A stretch of 64,000 nt of DNA, taken from positions 992,001 to 1,056,000 of the forward strand of contig JAALGZ010000006.1 of the NCBI GenBank assembly GCA_015227615.1, given 5' to 3'. The position numbers and the translations under genes are program-made. Of the stretch, positions 22,918 to 33,293 are shown one piece after another (the stretch's first letter is position 1; the number at the start of each line of letters is the position of its first letter). Source of the stretch: Labyrinthula sp. Ha. Lineage: Eukaryota > Sar > Bigyra > Labyrinthulida > Labyrinthulaceae. Below the pieces are notes generated by a model that had not been told where the DNA came from, ran no database searches, and was given only the letters and a program-made list of their open reading frames with translations.

Positions 22918-25900
22918 CTACTCTATAAAATATTTAGCTAACTTACACTTTTCTTTGGGCAAACTCCTAACAGCATAGTTGATCGCAGACACCCTCTCCG
23001 CAGTACCACAGTAAACAACAGAGTACTGCGCTGAGTTTGTTCTACCCTCTGTGAACTGTTGACCACGTAACAAAAACCTGTCAGGTTTCGCCTCACCGGC
23101 CCTGAACTGTTCCAATATCCAATCTTTTATGAGTATCCCAACTTCTTTTACATAATCTGGATCATCGTCATCTAGGTTCTCTATAATTGAGGAAATAGTG
23201 TTTTCAAGTACTCTGCTTAGATTTGACTTATCGGAATTTAAGCCATTGGGTTCTCTAGTTTCGATATAAACACTTAGGGAAAACTTGTCAAGAAAATTTG
23301 TGTACCTAATATCCAAGAAATCGGTATTCAATACCCCTTTAACGGTTGCGACTACGAGCAACTCAAAAAGTCGAACAATAATTGCCAGCACATCACTTAG
23401 ATGGTTCACCATTAACATCAGAAAAAAATACTGGGACATTGGTTTATTGGTTCTATTGAAAAAATATTCTATACAAGCTTCTGCTGCAGGAATTCCACTC
23501 TCAGATACTATGACACAGGCACCTGCGGTGCCAGCTTGGAGGGCAGGGATTATGTTCCACCCCTTCGGCTTTGAAACATAAATTTTAAAATACTCGAAAT
23601 CAACCCCACCTGAAAAGCTTTTTTGAGCAAGCTCGTAAAGTTTGTAAGTCCATGACTTTGCTGAAACCTTTATCGATCCATTTGTCTTTTGTGGGTTTTT
23701 AAACATTTTGAAGGAGTTTATACTAACCCGGCCAAAGCCTAGACCAGTTTTTCCATCTTGACGGAAATTGACGCTTGGTTGCTGTTTGCGATTAAAGAGT
23801 GCAGATTTACCTAGAACAAGCCTTGTGAGTGCAGGTTTATTCCATGTCGTTCTACCCATGGCTGGATTATAGTAATAAGTAACACCGGTTGATGGGTCCA
23901 CAGCATCAAACCAACCTTCTGGAAGGTTATTCGTCTCTGCCGGTGTTAACTGTACCGGACTGAAACTCTTCAGTTCTCCCTCAGATAAGAATCTTTCATT
24001 TTCGTTAAGCAAGTATTTGACCCTTGCACTAATTATTAACAAAGGCTTCCCGGTTTCTTCGTCTTTTTCAATGGAATTAACTAGAAAAGGGTGAGAGAAA
24101 TAGTCTATTTTTGGAATTGTAAGAAAAACTGTGTCTCCATAGTTAATCTTTGGATAATTTTCAGGTTGAAAAACCTTTAGCCTTACAAAGCTTGAATCAA
24201 TTTCTCGAGCCACAAAATAGTCTTTGTAGGTATTATTTCCAACCTCTGCAGAATGAACCCGAGTTTCACTAGTTTGAAAATATCTGATTAGTTTCAGAAG
24301 CAAATAAAAGCTATAAACTATAATCACTGGAACAATTTCTGCACCCAAACCAGCGGCAAACAGTATAAACGCCAAGGTACCAAATGTTGTGTGCTTTACG
24401 AGAAATATCTCATACTGGTTGCTGATAATAAAATTTGGCAGCAACCGCAGAAACACTGGATAAATCTTAGTTTTTGTAAGAATTCCAAGAGGAGTAAACG
24501 ACAAGAACAAAATCGCTGCGACTATTGCATTTTCATTATTTTCACTGATCACTGCAAGATTATTATTTAATATGACATTTGCGAATATTATGCTTCCAAC
24601 TAAGATGTAGAAAACGCCAATGAAGGCCGAAATTGAATGAAGCGCTTTTAGTTTGGCAATGGGAAGGATCAAACCCCAAGTTGGTACAAATTTTAGAAAT
24701 AGCTCATATAGATCATACCATAGAAACACACCTGAAAGACCTAGGAAATAGAATCCACTAACAAGAAAACCTTCTGCAAAGTTGACTGCATTTTGTTCTC
24801 CGTCATTTGCATCCAAAAGTTCACCAAAAAATTCAAAGTTGGAAACATCTCCATTTATGTCAGCGAGAAATATTATAAAAATTATCACCTGTGGAAAAAG
24901 AAATAAAATGATAAAAAGTTTGCCATTTTCAAAAATAGTGGGGAACAGAGTCGTGACTCTAGAACGAGCTTGTGAACTAAATGAAACAGGATCAAAGACA
25001 TCTTTTTCCGGTTTAGCTTGATCCTCTTGCACCTTTGAAAACGCATTTTTTTGTTGTGATATATACTCGGAATAAATCGGTAGACCACTGTCTCCCACAA
25101 TATTTAGTGCAAGGAGTGTGATAATTTTAACGTTGATGCATTTCACATCAGAAGATACTTGGTAGCCCTGGTATCTTCTTAGAGTACCTTGGTAATTATC
25201 ATCTTCATGATCACCACCACCCCTCAAACTATTAGGCCTATCAGGAGATTCCATCTCAAACTCAACTTCAGCAAACTGATCACCTGTGGTTCTCTTTGTT
25301 TTCCTCTTTCTGCGCCTTTTTCTCTTTGAGCGTTTAGATCCCTGGGACTCTTGGGTCATAAAAGTGTCTGTGGAAGCAAACACGTTCATATCTCTTGATT
25401 CGGGCGAGAAACTAAAAACGCCGGCTTCAGTTGTTTCAACTTCGTTTTCAATATCATCGGTAAATGGTGTTCGCCGCTTTGGTTTCGGACTCATTGGAAC
25501 CGGGGGAGGAGAACTGGTTGCATCAACTTCAGACCTAATTGTTGGTTGTTGTCTAAGTGTTGAAGATCCAGGGGTGTTGAGTCTAGGTTTTTCTGGGTAG
25601 TCCAACCGCAGGGTCCTCTTACTAGGACCCTGGGGTACAGTAAAGTTTGTTCCTTGTGTCACATAGGTTCCCTTCGATTTTTTTCGCCTTTTCTTGACTT
25701 TTCCTATTGATGTAATAAAGCTTTTCAACTCTTGCCTTCTTTTTTGCTGCTCATTGTTCAAGAAATGAATCAATTCATCTATCTCGGTTTGCCAAATTTT
25801 GGACATTAATACATAATTGCTTACTTTTGCCCCCCAGAAAGTGTTTACCATGAACCTTAGTGAGTTGGTTCTGGTACCTGCATCTTTAAATCTAAATGCT

Positions 25901-26961
25901 ATCGCCTGTGACTTCAGAGCATCAGAGCAAATTCGATACACTGTATCGTACTTTTCACTTGGCGTATACACAGACTTCAAGTACGCACCTGGATCCAACA
26001 CTCTGATGCTCTGCTTCTCTGAATTTAAGTTTTCATAATGATCAACGTCAGAACTAATAACTACAGCAACGTTTTGCTCCTTCTCTACATCTCTAAATTC
26101 TGGCTCATAAATATTTTCATCAATATTATTAAACGATCCAATTAAACTAAACATACATTCCTCCACGTCATCTACTGATTGAACATATCCGTTTAAGTTA
26201 TCAACGATTTCTCCAGAAATATTCTTATCTTCTTCGAAGCCATAATACAAGCAACCGCGACTTGCGCTTTGTAAAAAGACCTCTGATAGCAATAAGTATA
26301 CTTCAGACAGTCTTCCAATTGATTTTTCAGTGAATGGTTCTGCCCTTGAAGCGGAGTCGATGAGAGAGAAACAGTATTTGATAAATTCAAGTTGAAGCGC
26401 ACGAACTGCAACGTCATTCTCAATCCCAGAACCAACAGAGTTTAAAGAAGATTGAAGAAATTTGTGAGAAAGGATAACAAGGACAGCACATAATGGCTCC
26501 AGCATTTCAAGGCAGAGAAGAAACAACCGCTTCTCCTGCCTGTGCTCTATTGTTGTACGATCTATGCCTTTCAGAAGCAGATAGGTGGACTTAATCCGCA
26601 GAAGAAGGTTCTCAGAAGAAACAACCTGTTGCGCAATCGTGTTGAAGAGAATTTCATTCTTTCCAATGTCCTCAGGAGCCCTCATGGTAAGCCGACTGCG
26701 AAAAAGAGTTCGACGTTTTGCTCTGTTTTCTATTTCTGGTTTCAGGGTCTTGAACATTCCTGCATTTGTATTCATGCCTGCTGCTTTACCTGCTTTCAGA
26801 AAGCCTTCTGTTATGTTCTTTTTATTTCTCCTTGAAAGAGTTGAATAGATATAGTTTAGAAAATACAATATTGATAAGCTGATGAAGAAACCTCCTAGGA
26901 CAATAAGAAACTGAAGTGCTCCATCTCCTGCAGTTGAAACGTTTTGCAAATCTCGTTTCAT
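22918..26961 (-). CDS. NADPH-oxidase/ferric-reductase-like protein with inserted WW domain, 1347 aa
   Basis: Single exon from ATG to TAG. It has an N-terminal membrane helix (about 16-38); a helical region to about 420; a disordered basic and proline-rich part (PPPVPMSPKPKRRTPF; KRSKRKRRRKRKTKR); a ferric-reductase-type membrane core (about 680-900); an FAD-domain segment YGDTVFLTIP with SHPFLVNS near 955-962, like the HPF motif; a complete WW domain (about 1011-1041, LPEGWFDAVD to TTWNKP); and a nucleotide-domain-like C-terminus. Known NOX enzymes move electrons from NADPH through FAD and two haems held by two His in each of two helices. Here each helix shows one His (H775, H857). The GAG-type NADPH motif is replaced by SESGIPAAEA, and the end lacks the usual terminal F. 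Membrane location and superfamily are fairly sure. Whether it is an active oxidase is doubtful: it may be a one-haem reductase or a scaffold. The WW domain implies binding to a Pro-Tyr-type partner. Confidence 0.85.
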   Translation of the reverse strand: MKRDLQNVSTAGDGALQFLIVLGGFFISLSILYFLNYIYSTLSRRNKKNITEGFLKAGKAAGMNTNAGMFKTLKPEIENRAKRRTLFRSRLTMRAPEDIGKNEILFNTIAQQVVSSENLLLRIKSTYLLLKGIDRTTIEHRQEKRLFLLCLEMLEPLCAVLVILSHKFLQSSLNSVGSGIENDVAVRALQLEFIKYCFSLIDSASRAEPFTEKSIGRLSEVYLLLSEVFLQSASRGCLYYGFEEDKNISGEIVDNLNGYVQSVDDVEECMFSLIGSFNNIDENIYEPEFRDVEKEQNVAVVISSDVDHYENLNSEKQSIRVLDPGAYLKSVYTPSEKYDTVYRICSDALKSQAIAFRFKDAGTRTNSLRFMVNTFWGAKVSNYVLMSKIWQTEIDELIHFLNNEQQKRRQELKSFITSIGKVKKRRKKSKGTYVTQGTNFTVPQGPSKRTLRLDYPEKPRLNTPGSSTLRQQPTIRSEVDATSSPPPVPMSPKPKRRTPFTDDIENEVETTEAGVFSFSPESRDMNVFASTDTFMTQESQGSKRSKRKRRRKRKTKRTTGDQFAEVEFEMESPDRPNSLRGGGDHEDDNYQGTLRRYQGYQVSSDVKCINVKIITLLALNIVGDSGLPIYSEYISQQKNAFSKVQEDQAKPEKDVFDPVSFSSQARSRVTTLFPTIFENGKLFIILFLFPQVIIFIIFLADINGDVSNFEFFGELLDANDGEQNAVNFAEGFLVSGFYFLGLSGVFLWYDLYELFLKFVPTWGLILPIAKLKALHSISAFIGVFYILVGSIIFANVILNNNLAVISENNENAIVAAILFLSFTPLGILTKTKIYPVFLRLLPNFIISNQYEIFLVKHTTFGTLAFILFAAGLGAEIVPVIIVYSFYLLLKLIRYFQTSETRVHSAEVGNNTYKDYFVAREIDSSFVRLKVFQPENYPKINYGDTVFLTIPKIDYFSHPFLVNSIEKDEETGKPLLIISARVKYLLNENERFLSEGELKSFSPVQLTPAETNNLPEGWFDAVDPSTGVTYYYNPAMGRTTWNKPALTRLVLGKSALFNRKQQPSVNFRQDGKTGLGFGRVSINSFKMFKNPQKTNGSIKVSAKSWTYKLYELAQKSFSGGVDFEYFKIYVSKPKGWNIIPALQAGTAGACVIVSESGIPAAEACIEYFFNRTNKPMSQYFFLMLMVNHLSDVLAIIVRLFELLVVATVKGVLNTDFLDIRYTNFLDKFSLSVYIETREPNGLNSDKSNLSRVLENTISSIIENLDDDDPDYVKEVGILIKDWILEQFRAGEAKPDRFLLRGQQFTEGRTNSAQYSVVYCGTAERVSAINYAVRSLPKEKCKLAKYFIE

Positions 26962-29900
26962 CTCTAACTTGTCAAAGTTTAGTGATATTTCTTGGTTTTA
27001 TCTGCTAAACGGGGATAAATCTATTATAAACACCGGAAACAGTTAAACTTTTGTTCTTTGGACTGCACAACTTCTTTTGATACGAAGTGCAGCAAAAGGT
27101 TCAGCGATTTTTTTATTGAAGTTATAAATATTCATAAGTTGTCCCATATTTTGGGAAATCTATTAACTATGGTGATGTCCTATTGTTAAATAAATGTCTC
27201 TTTACTTTTATTCAATATATAGAAGATGATGTTTTCTCTTAGGTTAAGATTAAAAGGGACTCAGACATAAATAAAAATAGATATTGGAGTTCTGACGTGT
27301 TAGGTAGTAGAATGGTCATACTGAATTTATTTTTGTAGTCACTACAATAAGAAAAAAAGGATCATGGCAATATTTTTTTCATGGAATGGTCTGTCAAACC
27401 AAATAGGGTTTAGAAATATGGAGCACACTTCCAAGCCTGTTAACCAAACGATAAGTTCAAGTTTATTTTTCGTGCCTAAATACTCTTATTACTTATCAAT
27501 TCAAAACATCATTAAAGAAACTAATGCCCCTTGGTTTGGCATCTACGTGTTGTGTCAAGAAACTATTTTGTTAGGATATTTCGAGTACTGTTCTTTCTTT
27601 GGTTGCAAGAGAAAAGTTAGCATTTACAAACTTATTGGTTACAATTATATAAGTATTTTGGGGAAACTAGCAATTAACTACTAATGTACAATTAGAACCT
27701 TTTTTTAATAAGCGTAGGCACATACTGCTTACTCATTATTAACTGATATTCAGTAGGAAGTCTTCGTATGAGCAGAAAACATATACCAAGAGTTTGGCTT
27801 CAGGGGAGACATGAAACAATATTTGAAAATTATGAAAGCCAAATCATGGATTTTAAGGTCAAAGAGAAAGAAGAGAGATCTAAGCATATACAAAATTATT
27901 CGCTGAACGTGCGCTCCTAAAAATGGTGTTTTTCAAACTTTCTAAAAGTTCGGTAAGAATTAATACGCCTAACAGGATAAAATAAGAACAAACCTAAAGG
28001 TTTTTGTTTAAAACTTAACATGTGACAGCTAGAAAGTAATTCAAGACAATGGAAAGCGAGGTAGATTGAATCTGTTCGCATTTGAAGTTACAAGGGACCA
28101 AAATCAAAGTGCTTCATGTGAAGAAGACAATGAACAAGAGATACTAGGTAGAAAGTAGCCGCGACGTATACATAGAAGAAAATTGTGTTGACTAAGCCTA
28201 CAGACTTGTACGGCGCACCACACTACTCCTTGGTACAAGTTGGAAAAGGAAAGTTTCCAAGGCATTTTATTGGGAGTGAATGAAAGATCTCTTGAGTTAA
28301 ACGTATTCTTGTAGTCGTGGTACATAGCAGAGATGGTATCAAATGTAGCTTAAAAGCTATTGGAGTCTTGTGCAACGTGCATACAACACAAATATCAGTA
28401 GAATGAATTTATCAATGATTTAAACTTTCTGCTTCTGTACAGAAAAAGTACTATTATTTGTTTTATTTTGTTAGTTTATTTAAGGTCATAGCAAGTAGCT
28501 AACTTGCAAGAACATTTTCTGGATATTTATCTGGATAACCATTATGTAAGGATATAAGGGCACATATTCCAGGAATAAATTTCTTCACAATGAGAAGCTG
28601 TATAGTTGCGTAAAAAAGGTTTTGAATTTCTGAGAATTTATGTTAGCACTACACCAGGGGAATCGACATGGAACATTGACTCTAATCAAGATTTTTGCAT
28701 GAATGAAGCCTGCTTTAATTCATTAAAGCCATACTTTGTAAATTCATCTTTGGGATTATGTGTAACACGGTGCAAATAATATACTAAATTGCTTAAGAAG
28801 TAATAGTACTAGTCTATCTATAGAAGGGAGTTTGCCCAATGAACTTATTCTATTATAATTATGTCTTAAGAATAGATCAGGAGAAAGAATACAATGAGAA
28901 GCAATAATTCTTTGCCGTATATGAACAAAGTAAGAATAGCTTACCGCAACGCACTCGCTACAGTACCAAATATACTTGAGGTTTACAACTGATTATCTAT
29001 AAAGACCGTGGAGCTTTATTTACGAGTTGTAATCATTGGATCATTAAACTTTCATAAACCAAAGGGCTCTTATTACCAAAAATTACCTCTTATCTGTAGC
29101 AGGGCAGAACAAAGATGCAATTCAAACAAATAGCCAACTAGCTATCACTCTAATAAAGCAAAAGAATAAACCTCTATTACTTTGAGCATAGTTTGCTTGT
29201 ATTCCATGAAAGGTGCTCTATGCTCGGTAATCAAGTTTTAATTTTGATAGAGGCAACAAGTTACATGGACCTCATGAACTTATCGTCGGCTTGTGAAATT
29301 TAATTAGTTCCTGTTTGCATTCTATTTCCTAGCTCTAACTTAAGTTTTAGAATCTATAACTATTACCTTAAGGCTAAACTAATTTTAAAGCTAGTAATTA
29401 AATTGGAGGTCACCTAAAAATTAGCTTCTTGTTTTGGTTTTTTAAGAGATGCTCTTTTTCTTACAGTTGTAGGGGGGGGAATGAAGGTTAATAATTACAT
29501 TTAACATTGAATCTGTTTTTTTTAAATAATTTTTTTGGTAACTCTTTCTGAGTTACTTTAGATTGAATATTAAAGTTAGGATTCTGAGATCGCTGGCATA
29601 TAGTACTTGCCTTCGGGACTAGTTGTTTTCGTCATCTAGGTAACTCTTCTCTGCTTAATCAGTTGGTTTATTGTTACCAAAGAAATCAGACATACTCTAC
29701 TATATGCTCATAGGAATTAGGACTTCTCTGATAAAAAGATGAAGCTAATACCTGTAGTAGGTCTTAGCTTCAACACATCATACGTGATTTCTGAAACTGG
29801 CAAGTAGGACATAATAGGTGAAGCATAGCACATCTGTGCCTAATATTGCAAACTGGGAAATAATTCTAAGCACAGGCAATCCTTTGTACAGTTAAAAAAA

Positions 29901-31838
29901 TCTTTGCCAGCAGGATGAGCAATATTATTTTAATTCATTGTTAAAAGTCACAAAATGATTAGAATTATGATGATACAGAAGTCATTTTTATTTACAAAAA
30001 TTTTGTTTGCAATGCTCTTTTGCATTCTTAAAACATAACGATATATATTACACATCCAATTTGGAGTCTTACATACGTATAAATGAAAATAAGGGTACAG
30101 TAGAGAGTTTACCATAAGCGAAATAACATTATCCGATTTGTTGCACCCTCTCCTCTTCAAGCATAATCTGCCCTTTTCTCGCTCTTTCTTTCTGTCACTA
30201 ATGTGTATCTTCTTTAGCAACAAGATTCTTAAAGTTGATTATAAAAAAGGAGGGCTCTCCTTCCATCAAAAATAATTTTGTTGTTATACTTAAAAAAAAC
30301 TCAATGTACTCTATCTTGTAGCTACGCTTCTTTCTGTACTCGGTGAGCTTTGTTTGAGCAGTTGCTGGAAGAAGTTCATATATATACTCTCATTATTTAA
30401 ACAGGCCGGCATGAAGACCTGTGTATGCGATCTGGTGATTGTTCTACCAAAACATACCACAGAAGCCTTGGCCTGACAAGAATTGATAGTGTAATCATGG
30501 ATTAAATTCAAGAACTAGCAGACCATTAACCTAAAAAATGTAAAGTAAAACATGTTTTATTCATGGTTTGTTTCGTATACACCCTGGAGCCAGTGTCATT
30601 AGTTTAAATAAAACTAAATCCTTTATGTTTTACTTCCATCCTGTCCTCCTGAGTTCCACTTCATCTACATATTCTTCAGAAAGTTCATGGAATACCACAA
30701 GGAACTTTAGCATTGATTAACGAAGAAAACAAGCTTACTTTCCATCGATAAAACGCGGTTTGAAACTTATTTAGTGACAAAATAGGCTAGTAAAACAAAG
30801 CGTTCTTTAATCTACTTACTCTGAATTTCACCTGCAATATTTTGGCTAGCATAAAACTACCTCTTCACATTTTTTTGTTCTAATGCCTAGTTGCAGACCA
30901 CTAAACTAATTTGAAACAGGACTCAATGAACAATTTAGTAGAACTAAACCCCTCCTATGTTCGTGAAAGATTAAATAAAAGTAGGATGTAAGTGCTGCTG
31001 TTGAAATGAGGTGACTGTGACAGTGAATCTGCTGGTAATGAGGTTTTTACAAAAGTGGTAAGAAGGATATGAGTTAACAATATTTTTAGATCATCCAAGT
31101 TCTTGTAAAGTCGTAGTTAGAACCAAAATTATTAGCATATATTCTGGTCGGGGAGTACGTTCAACTGTTTTTATTCTTTCATTAAGAAATATATATGTCT
31201 TGTTGAAGGCGCTATTAATGAGTCCTCTAAAGCATTCTCTTATTTCATATATTTTGGTCTTAAGGTTATAACTAATTACAAACTATTATCTATATCAAAA
31301 TACTTTTCTACATTTAGAATAAACACCACAAAAAGTTTCTAGCAAAGAAAGACAGTTTCGCAGGCCAAGCTAAACCAACCTCTGTATTTTTCCCTTTACT
31401 TATTCCTATTTCTCTACTGAATAGTAACCGTGCTAATCCTTCATTAAGAACAATGGCACATTTCATTTCAACACAAAAATATCTTACCTTTGTCGTGTTC
31501 TTTTATACAAAATGCAGTTTATTGGTTTTCAGATGATGAATTTACTAAAAAGGTCACTGAGTGACAAATCAACAGCCATGGTATTGACGCAAGTTGGGTT
31601 TTCTCTTATTTTCATGTATTAAGTCTGATGATAGCAAACCACAAAAACTTAACTAACTCTAAAGGTATTACTTTAGCTACACTCAACGCAAACAACTTAT
31701 ATTCAACATATTTTACTACAACATATACTTAAATATTTGCATTTACGTCAAATTTTTCACCAGCATCAGTAACTCCATCCATCACATGGGATCTACGAGA
31801 ACACAGCAGCACAGGAAAAACCCAAATAAACAAAAACT
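26962..31838. other. gene-poor AT-rich DNA
   Basis: About 4.9 kb. The longest frame (27364-27684, plus, 106 codons) starts at an ATG but has no recognisable motif, and its length is within what chance gives in a window this size. No repeats, RNA genes or transposon ends were identified. Confidence 0.5.
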
Positions 31839-32816
31839 TCAACAAATCTTACAGAGATAACCATGGTTAAGCTTCCAAGCATCAGGGTTAAGTATTTCCA
31901 TAATTTTGTTGCGCCTAGAAATGGGACTTCCTCGACTTCTGTGAACTAACTTGAGTTTACTGCCACAAGAAACGCGTTCAGAGAGAGAATGAATCACTGG
32001 ATACAACATAAGAAAATCTTTTGCCTTTGTGTTTTGACAAAGAAAAGATAACTTAAATTGATTCTCAATCTTAGTTAGCACGATAAGAACCATGTATATA
32101 GCAACCTGTGAGCAATTTCTCGCGTCCAAGCAGGATATGGATATTGAATATAAACTTGTATGTATTCTACTCTGAGATATATATAATAAAGATAGAATAA
32201 AACTATCCAAGTCAATTTCATCCATACTAAGTATAAGATTTTTCAGATTTCGTCCGGATGAAAAATTTATCGCGTGCTTAAAGGTGAAAGGAACAATTTT
32301 AGAACCTTCTAGTTTCAAACTTTTGATTGAATCCAGTCTCAATGAAAGTAAAAATTTGACTGAATAAGTGCTCGAATTGTGCTTATCGTCAAAAAAACAG
32401 AAGCAGTCTGTAGCCTCAGTTTTAGACAGAAAGAAATCCATGATTGCCTTGCAATGGTGTTGTTGCTCTCTCTTCTTAGGTATTTCAATACATTTCACTA
32501 CAGATGAATTTGATATATACGGAATGCCGGAAAGTAAAAGAACCAAATTTTCGTCTTCAATGTTCAAGATATATATCTTGACCTCGGTTATTCTGTCATG
32601 TGTAAACAAGAGATTCAAGTCTGCCAACTCAATAGAACTCAAGGGTCTCTCAATACCCTGAAAGACTGCCCGCTTCACCGGGTGCAGATGTTGATACCTC
32701 CCAGTATCTAATGCTTTGAGCCCTGTGCTTATTCGCAACACCTTATTATCTTCTGATCTTGTTAAAACGAGGGAATCATGAAAATGTTCTTTTTTCTGTC
32801 TTCGAATTCTTCTCAT
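31839..32816 (-). CDS. leucine-rich orphan protein, 325 aa
   Basis: Single exon, ATG to TAA, family not recognised. Basic N-terminus (MRRIRRQKKEHF). The body alternates Leu/Ser/Ile-rich strands with short helices, for example LRLDSIKSLKLEGSKIV and NLKNLILSMDEIDLDSF, which look like irregular leucine-rich repeats. No membrane segment or known catalytic motif. The gene diverges from the Yippee gene, with only 91 bp between the two ATGs, so a shared promoter region is likely. Similar in kind to the minus-strand orphan at 4618-5682 but not clearly a paralogue. Long antisense frames over it are shadows. Confidence 0.8.
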   Translation of the reverse strand: MRRIRRQKKEHFHDSLVLTRSEDNKVLRISTGLKALDTGRYQHLHPVKRAVFQGIERPLSSIELADLNLLFTHDRITEVKIYILNIEDENLVLLLSGIPYISNSSVVKCIEIPKKREQQHHCKAIMDFFLSKTEATDCFCFFDDKHNSSTYSVKFLLSLRLDSIKSLKLEGSKIVPFTFKHAINFSSGRNLKNLILSMDEIDLDSFILSLLYISQSRIHTSLYSISISCLDARNCSQVAIYMVLIVLTKIENQFKLSFLCQNTKAKDFLMLYPVIHSLSERVSCGSKLKLVHRSRGSPISRRNKIMEILNPDAWKLNHGYLCKIC

Positions 32817-32907
32817 TCTGTTCCTTATTTAATAAGTTATTGCATAAAAAGATATACACTAATTTCATTGGTTGTTAATCAAACTAACCAATCAATTTTC
32901 GACTAAT
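32817..32907. promoter_or_regulatory. 91-bp divergent spacer
   Basis: This spacer separates the starts of the leucine-rich orphan (-) and Yippee (+) genes and must contain both upstream regions unless transcription starts inside a neighbour. It includes an ATTGGTT motif and its near-inverse AACCAAT (CCAAT-like) at about 32868-32892. The site assignment is inference. Confidence 0.4.
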
Positions 32908-33282
32908 ATGACCGTTAAGTACATTCAAACCTTGGATAATGGAAGACTAGTAATCTACTCTTGCAGGAGCTGCGGCTGCGAGTTAGCATATTCTAAGGAT
33001 GTTATTTCAAAAACATTCAATGGAAGAACAGGGAAAGCATATTTGTTTGACAGGATATATAACTATAAAAGAGGACCAACAGAAAAGAAAGAACTAATGA
33101 CGGGACTACATGAGTGCGCGGATGTGTATTGCACAAACTGTCGCGCACATGTTGGATGGACATATGTAAATTTTAAACTATGTTGAGTATAGGATAAAGC
33201 TTATGATGAAGAACAAAAATATAAAATTGACAAGTTCGTACTGGAGAAGGCTTTGATAAAGTTAGTCAAGACAACGCAATAA
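32908..33282 (+). CDS. Yippee-like zinc-binding protein, 115 aa (two exons)
   Basis: Exons 32908-33165 and 33193-33282. The Yippee fold carries paired CXXC zinc ligands, seen as CRSCG and CTNC. The family signature is clear in SKTFNGRTGKAYLF, ELMTGLHECADVYC and VGWTY. Splicing a 27-nt intron joins GWTY to DKAYDEEQKYKIDKFVLEKA, the conserved Yippee C-terminus. Without splicing the frame ends early. Length fits the family (100-130 aa). The first ATG (MTVKYIQTL) is used; upstream in-frame codons contain no ATG. Yippee proteins are small, deeply conserved eukaryotic proteins linked to CULT-type folds; their role in this organism is unknown. The stop codon is 11 bp from the convergent GOSR1 stop. 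Confidence 0.95.
33166..33192 (+). other. 27-nt intron of the Yippee gene
   Basis: GTAAAT to GTATAG, phase 0. It contains in-frame stops, and removal restores the conserved C-terminus. Shortest confident intron in the window. Confidence 0.92.
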
Positions 33283-33293
33283 ATGAGCTGTTC

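Noticed and set aside
27364-27684. 106-codon ATG-started frame in the 27-32 kb desert
   Set aside because: No motif, low-complexity aromatic-rich composition, and a length that chance can give in a window this large.
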